Positions 4,625 to 6,388 of a stretch of DNA of 6,388 nucleotides are shown in pieces. Every line of letters begins with the position of its first letter. The stretch's first letter is position 1. The position numbers and the translations under genes are program-made. Origin of the DNA: Candidatus Gastranaerophilales bacterium (GTDB taxonomy: Bacteria; Cyanobacteriota; Vampirovibrionia; Gastranaerophilales; Gastranaerophilaceae); assembly GCA_021201175.1 (NCBI GenBank), contig JAJQFK010000192.1, positions 1 through 6,388 on the forward strand. The letters are read 5' to 3'. Under the pieces are notes generated by a model, which was not told where the DNA came from, did no database searches, and worked only from the letters and a program-made list of their open reading frames with translations.

Positions 4625-6334
4625 ATGTCGATTGAAGATATTATAAAAACAGCAAGAGGTAATATTGAAGCTGATTTAGTTATAAAGAATGCTCAAATAA
4701 TAAATGTATTATCGGAAGAAATATATAAAGCTGATGTTGCAATAAAAGACGGGATTATTGCCGGAGTCGGTTTTGGATATAAGGGAAAACAACAAATAAA
4801 TGCCGAAGGTAAATATTTGTCGCCGTCTTTTATAGATGGGCATGTTCATATAGAAAGTTCAATGCTGCTCCCCTCTGAGTTTGCTAAGATGGTATTACCT
4901 GCAGGTACAACAACAGTTATTGCGGATCCGCATGAAATTTCCAACGTAATCGGACTTCACGGAATAAGCTTTATGCGAGAAGCCTCAAAAGACTTGCCTT
5001 TAGATATATATATGATGCTGCCGTCTTGCGTTCCTGCCTCGCCTTATGAAACTTCCGGATTCGCGCTTAACAGTTATGATTTATCTTTATTAATTGACAG
5101 TCCGTGGGTACTTGGTATCGCAGAAATGATGAATTTCCCCGGAGTTTTAAATTTAGATAATGAAGTCCTTTCCAAAATAAAGTTAGGTATCGAAAAAAGA
5201 AAACGTATAGATGGTCATGCTCCTTACCTTTCCGGTAAAGATTTATGTGCTTATATCGCCGCAGGAATTTCATCTGACCATGAATGCACATCCCCTGCCG
5301 AAGCAATAGAAAAATTAAGGCTTGGCATGTATTTAATGATTAGAGAAGGAAGTGCCGCAAAAGATCTTGATTCATTGATTCCGGTTTTAAAACAATACCC
5401 TTCTAAAAAGTGTATGTTTGTTACTGATGACAGATACCCGTCAGATTTAAAAGGGCACATAAATTTAATGGTGCAAAAGGCTGTTAATGCAGGTATGGAC
5501 CCGATAAAAGCTATTCAAACCGCCTGTATTAATACGGCAGAATATTTTGGATTAAAAAATCTTGGCGCTATTGCCCCCGGTTATAAAGCAGATTTGCTAA
5601 TCCTTAATAATTTACAAGATTTTATCCCTGAAACTGTTATTAAAAACGGTCAAATTATCGCAAAAAACGGCAAATTATTAATCGAACCGGAGAAAAAAGT
5701 ACTATCGACTCAACGCGGCACTGTAAATATCCGCTGGCTGGAACAAGATGATTTAAAAATTAAAGCTGAATCTAATACCGTTAAAGCCATTGAAGTATTT
5801 TCAGGACAGTTAGTTACAAAATGCACACCTTCTAAAGTCATTGTTAAGGATGGATTTGCGCTTAGTAATCCTGATGAAGATGTCCTTAAAATTTTGGTAA
5901 TTGAACGCCATAAGGCCTCCGGTTCTATAGGAAAAGGATTTGTAAAAGGATTCGGTATTAAATCAGGCGCTATTGCTTCCACCGTTGCACACGACTCTCA
6001 TAATATGATTGTTATCGGCACTAATGACACAGATATGTTTAAAGCTATTAAAGAACTTGTTAAATCTCAGGGAGGTAAAGTTATTATCAAAGACGGCGCT
6101 GTTACTGCAAAATTAGAACTTCCTATTGCAGGCTTAATGTCTGATGAATCCGCCGAAACAGTTATAAGGAAAAGCGATGAATTGAAAAAAGGACAAAAAC
6201 AAATAGGCTGCACCTTAGATGAACCTTTCATGACTATGGCATTCTTGTCACTCTCTGTTATTCCTGAACTTAAATTAACTGATAAAGGACTAATGGATGT
6301 CGTTGATAATAAATTTATCAACTTGTTTATATAG
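4625..6334 (+). CDS. ade: Adenine deaminase
   Basis: This metal-dependent amidohydrolase converts adenine to hypoxanthine and ammonia in purine salvage, in the cytosol. The 569-aa length is normal for bacterial adenine deaminases (AdeC/Ade). The N-terminal part (1-62) is the small beta domain (ADLVIKNAQIINV). The barrel carries FIDGHVHIESS (69-79; metal-binding H73 and H75), AGTTTVIADPHEISN (93-107), AEMMNFPGV (166-174; E167), DGHAP (196-200; H198), SSDHE (216-220) and VTDDR (266-270; D268 is the likely catalytic Asp). APGYKADLLIL (317-327) closes the barrel. The C-terminal deaminase-specific domain has ERHKASGSIGKGFV (427-440), AHDSHN (455-460) and LPIAGLMSD (499-507). All key residues are present. 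The start at 4625 is chosen from AAGGAG 6 nt upstream rather than the in-frame TTG at 4586. It appears monocistronic and divergent from the small minus-strand gene. No riboswitch or terminator is evident in the flanking sequence shown. The symbol adeC is used in some species. Confidence 0.97.
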   Translation: MSIEDIIKTARGNIEADLVIKNAQIINVLSEEIYKADVAIKDGIIAGVGFGYKGKQQINAEGKYLSPSFIDGHVHIESSMLLPSEFAKMVLPAGTTTVIADPHEISNVIGLHGISFMREASKDLPLDIYMMLPSCVPASPYETSGFALNSYDLSLLIDSPWVLGIAEMMNFPGVLNLDNEVLSKIKLGIEKRKRIDGHAPYLSGKDLCAYIAAGISSDHECTSPAEAIEKLRLGMYLMIREGSAAKDLDSLIPVLKQYPSKKCMFVTDDRYPSDLKGHINLMVQKAVNAGMDPIKAIQTACINTAEYFGLKNLGAIAPGYKADLLILNNLQDFIPETVIKNGQIIAKNGKLLIEPEKKVLSTQRGTVNIRWLEQDDLKIKAESNTVKAIEVFSGQLVTKCTPSKVIVKDGFALSNPDEDVLKILVIERHKASGSIGKGFVKGFGIKSGAIASTVAHDSHNMIVIGTNDTDMFKAIKELVKSQGGKVIIKDGAVTAKLELPIAGLMSDESAETVIRKSDELKKGQKQIGCTLDEPFMTMAFLSLSVIPELKLTDKGLMDVVDNKFINLFI

Positions 6335-6388
6335 AATCTTTATTTTGTATCAGTTCGTTATAAATAACACAACTATATCCTTTTGTAT
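6335..6388. other. Downstream intergenic tail, no feature seen
   Basis: These 54 bp after the adenine deaminase stop are AT-rich. They contain no stem-loop with a T-run and no start with a ribosome binding site. TTTTGTAT occurs twice (at the end of the window and near 6344), probably by chance. Confidence 0.5.

Overview
The window is AT-rich bacterial DNA with standard-code genes, clear Shine-Dalgarno sites and some TTG starts. Gene content, protein style and repeats suggest an uncultured gut-type lineage. My best guess is a Vampirovibrionia/Melainabacteria relative (Gastranaerophilales-like). The guess rests on the small protein starting MKVSPISFGA, the MGLAASQAR-type coiled-coil protein and the GC-richer intergenic repeat mosaic. 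It is recollection of protein style, not a search result.

Layout. (1) Positions 1-1667, plus strand: the 3' part of a P-loop ATPase-like gene lies 12 nt upstream of wecB (UDP-GlcNAc 2-epimerase); together they look like the end of an operon. (2) Positions 1668-2477, minus strand: an unrecognised Gly/Ser/Thr-rich protein whose stop codon abuts the wecB stop with no gap. (3) Positions 2478-2965: a gene-free mosaic of repeats. It holds two near-identical 84-bp copies flanking an 82-bp palindromic element, two 23-bp copies, and many mini-hairpins. (4) Positions 2966-3946, minus strand: a Cys- and Trp-free protein with helical ends and a Tyr/Asn/Asp/Ser/Thr-rich middle, an architecture like flagellar axial proteins. 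It is preceded by a near-perfect sigma-28 (FliA-type) promoter. (5) Positions 4200-4442, minus strand: an 80-aa protein of unknown function, with a hairpin terminator downstream and an 11-bp inverted repeat upstream. (6) Positions 4625-6334, plus strand: a complete adenine deaminase gene.

How the genes relate. The left operon contributes to nucleotide-sugar supply (ManNAc for surface polysaccharide). Adenine deaminase is a purine-salvage enzyme, apparently in its own transcription unit. The minus-strand block between them is accessory. Its most informative signal is the sigma-28 promoter, which ties the 326-aa protein to the flagellar or motility regulon, or to another regulon run by a FliA-like sigma factor. 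No CRISPR array, rRNA, tRNA, transposase or phage gene is visible.
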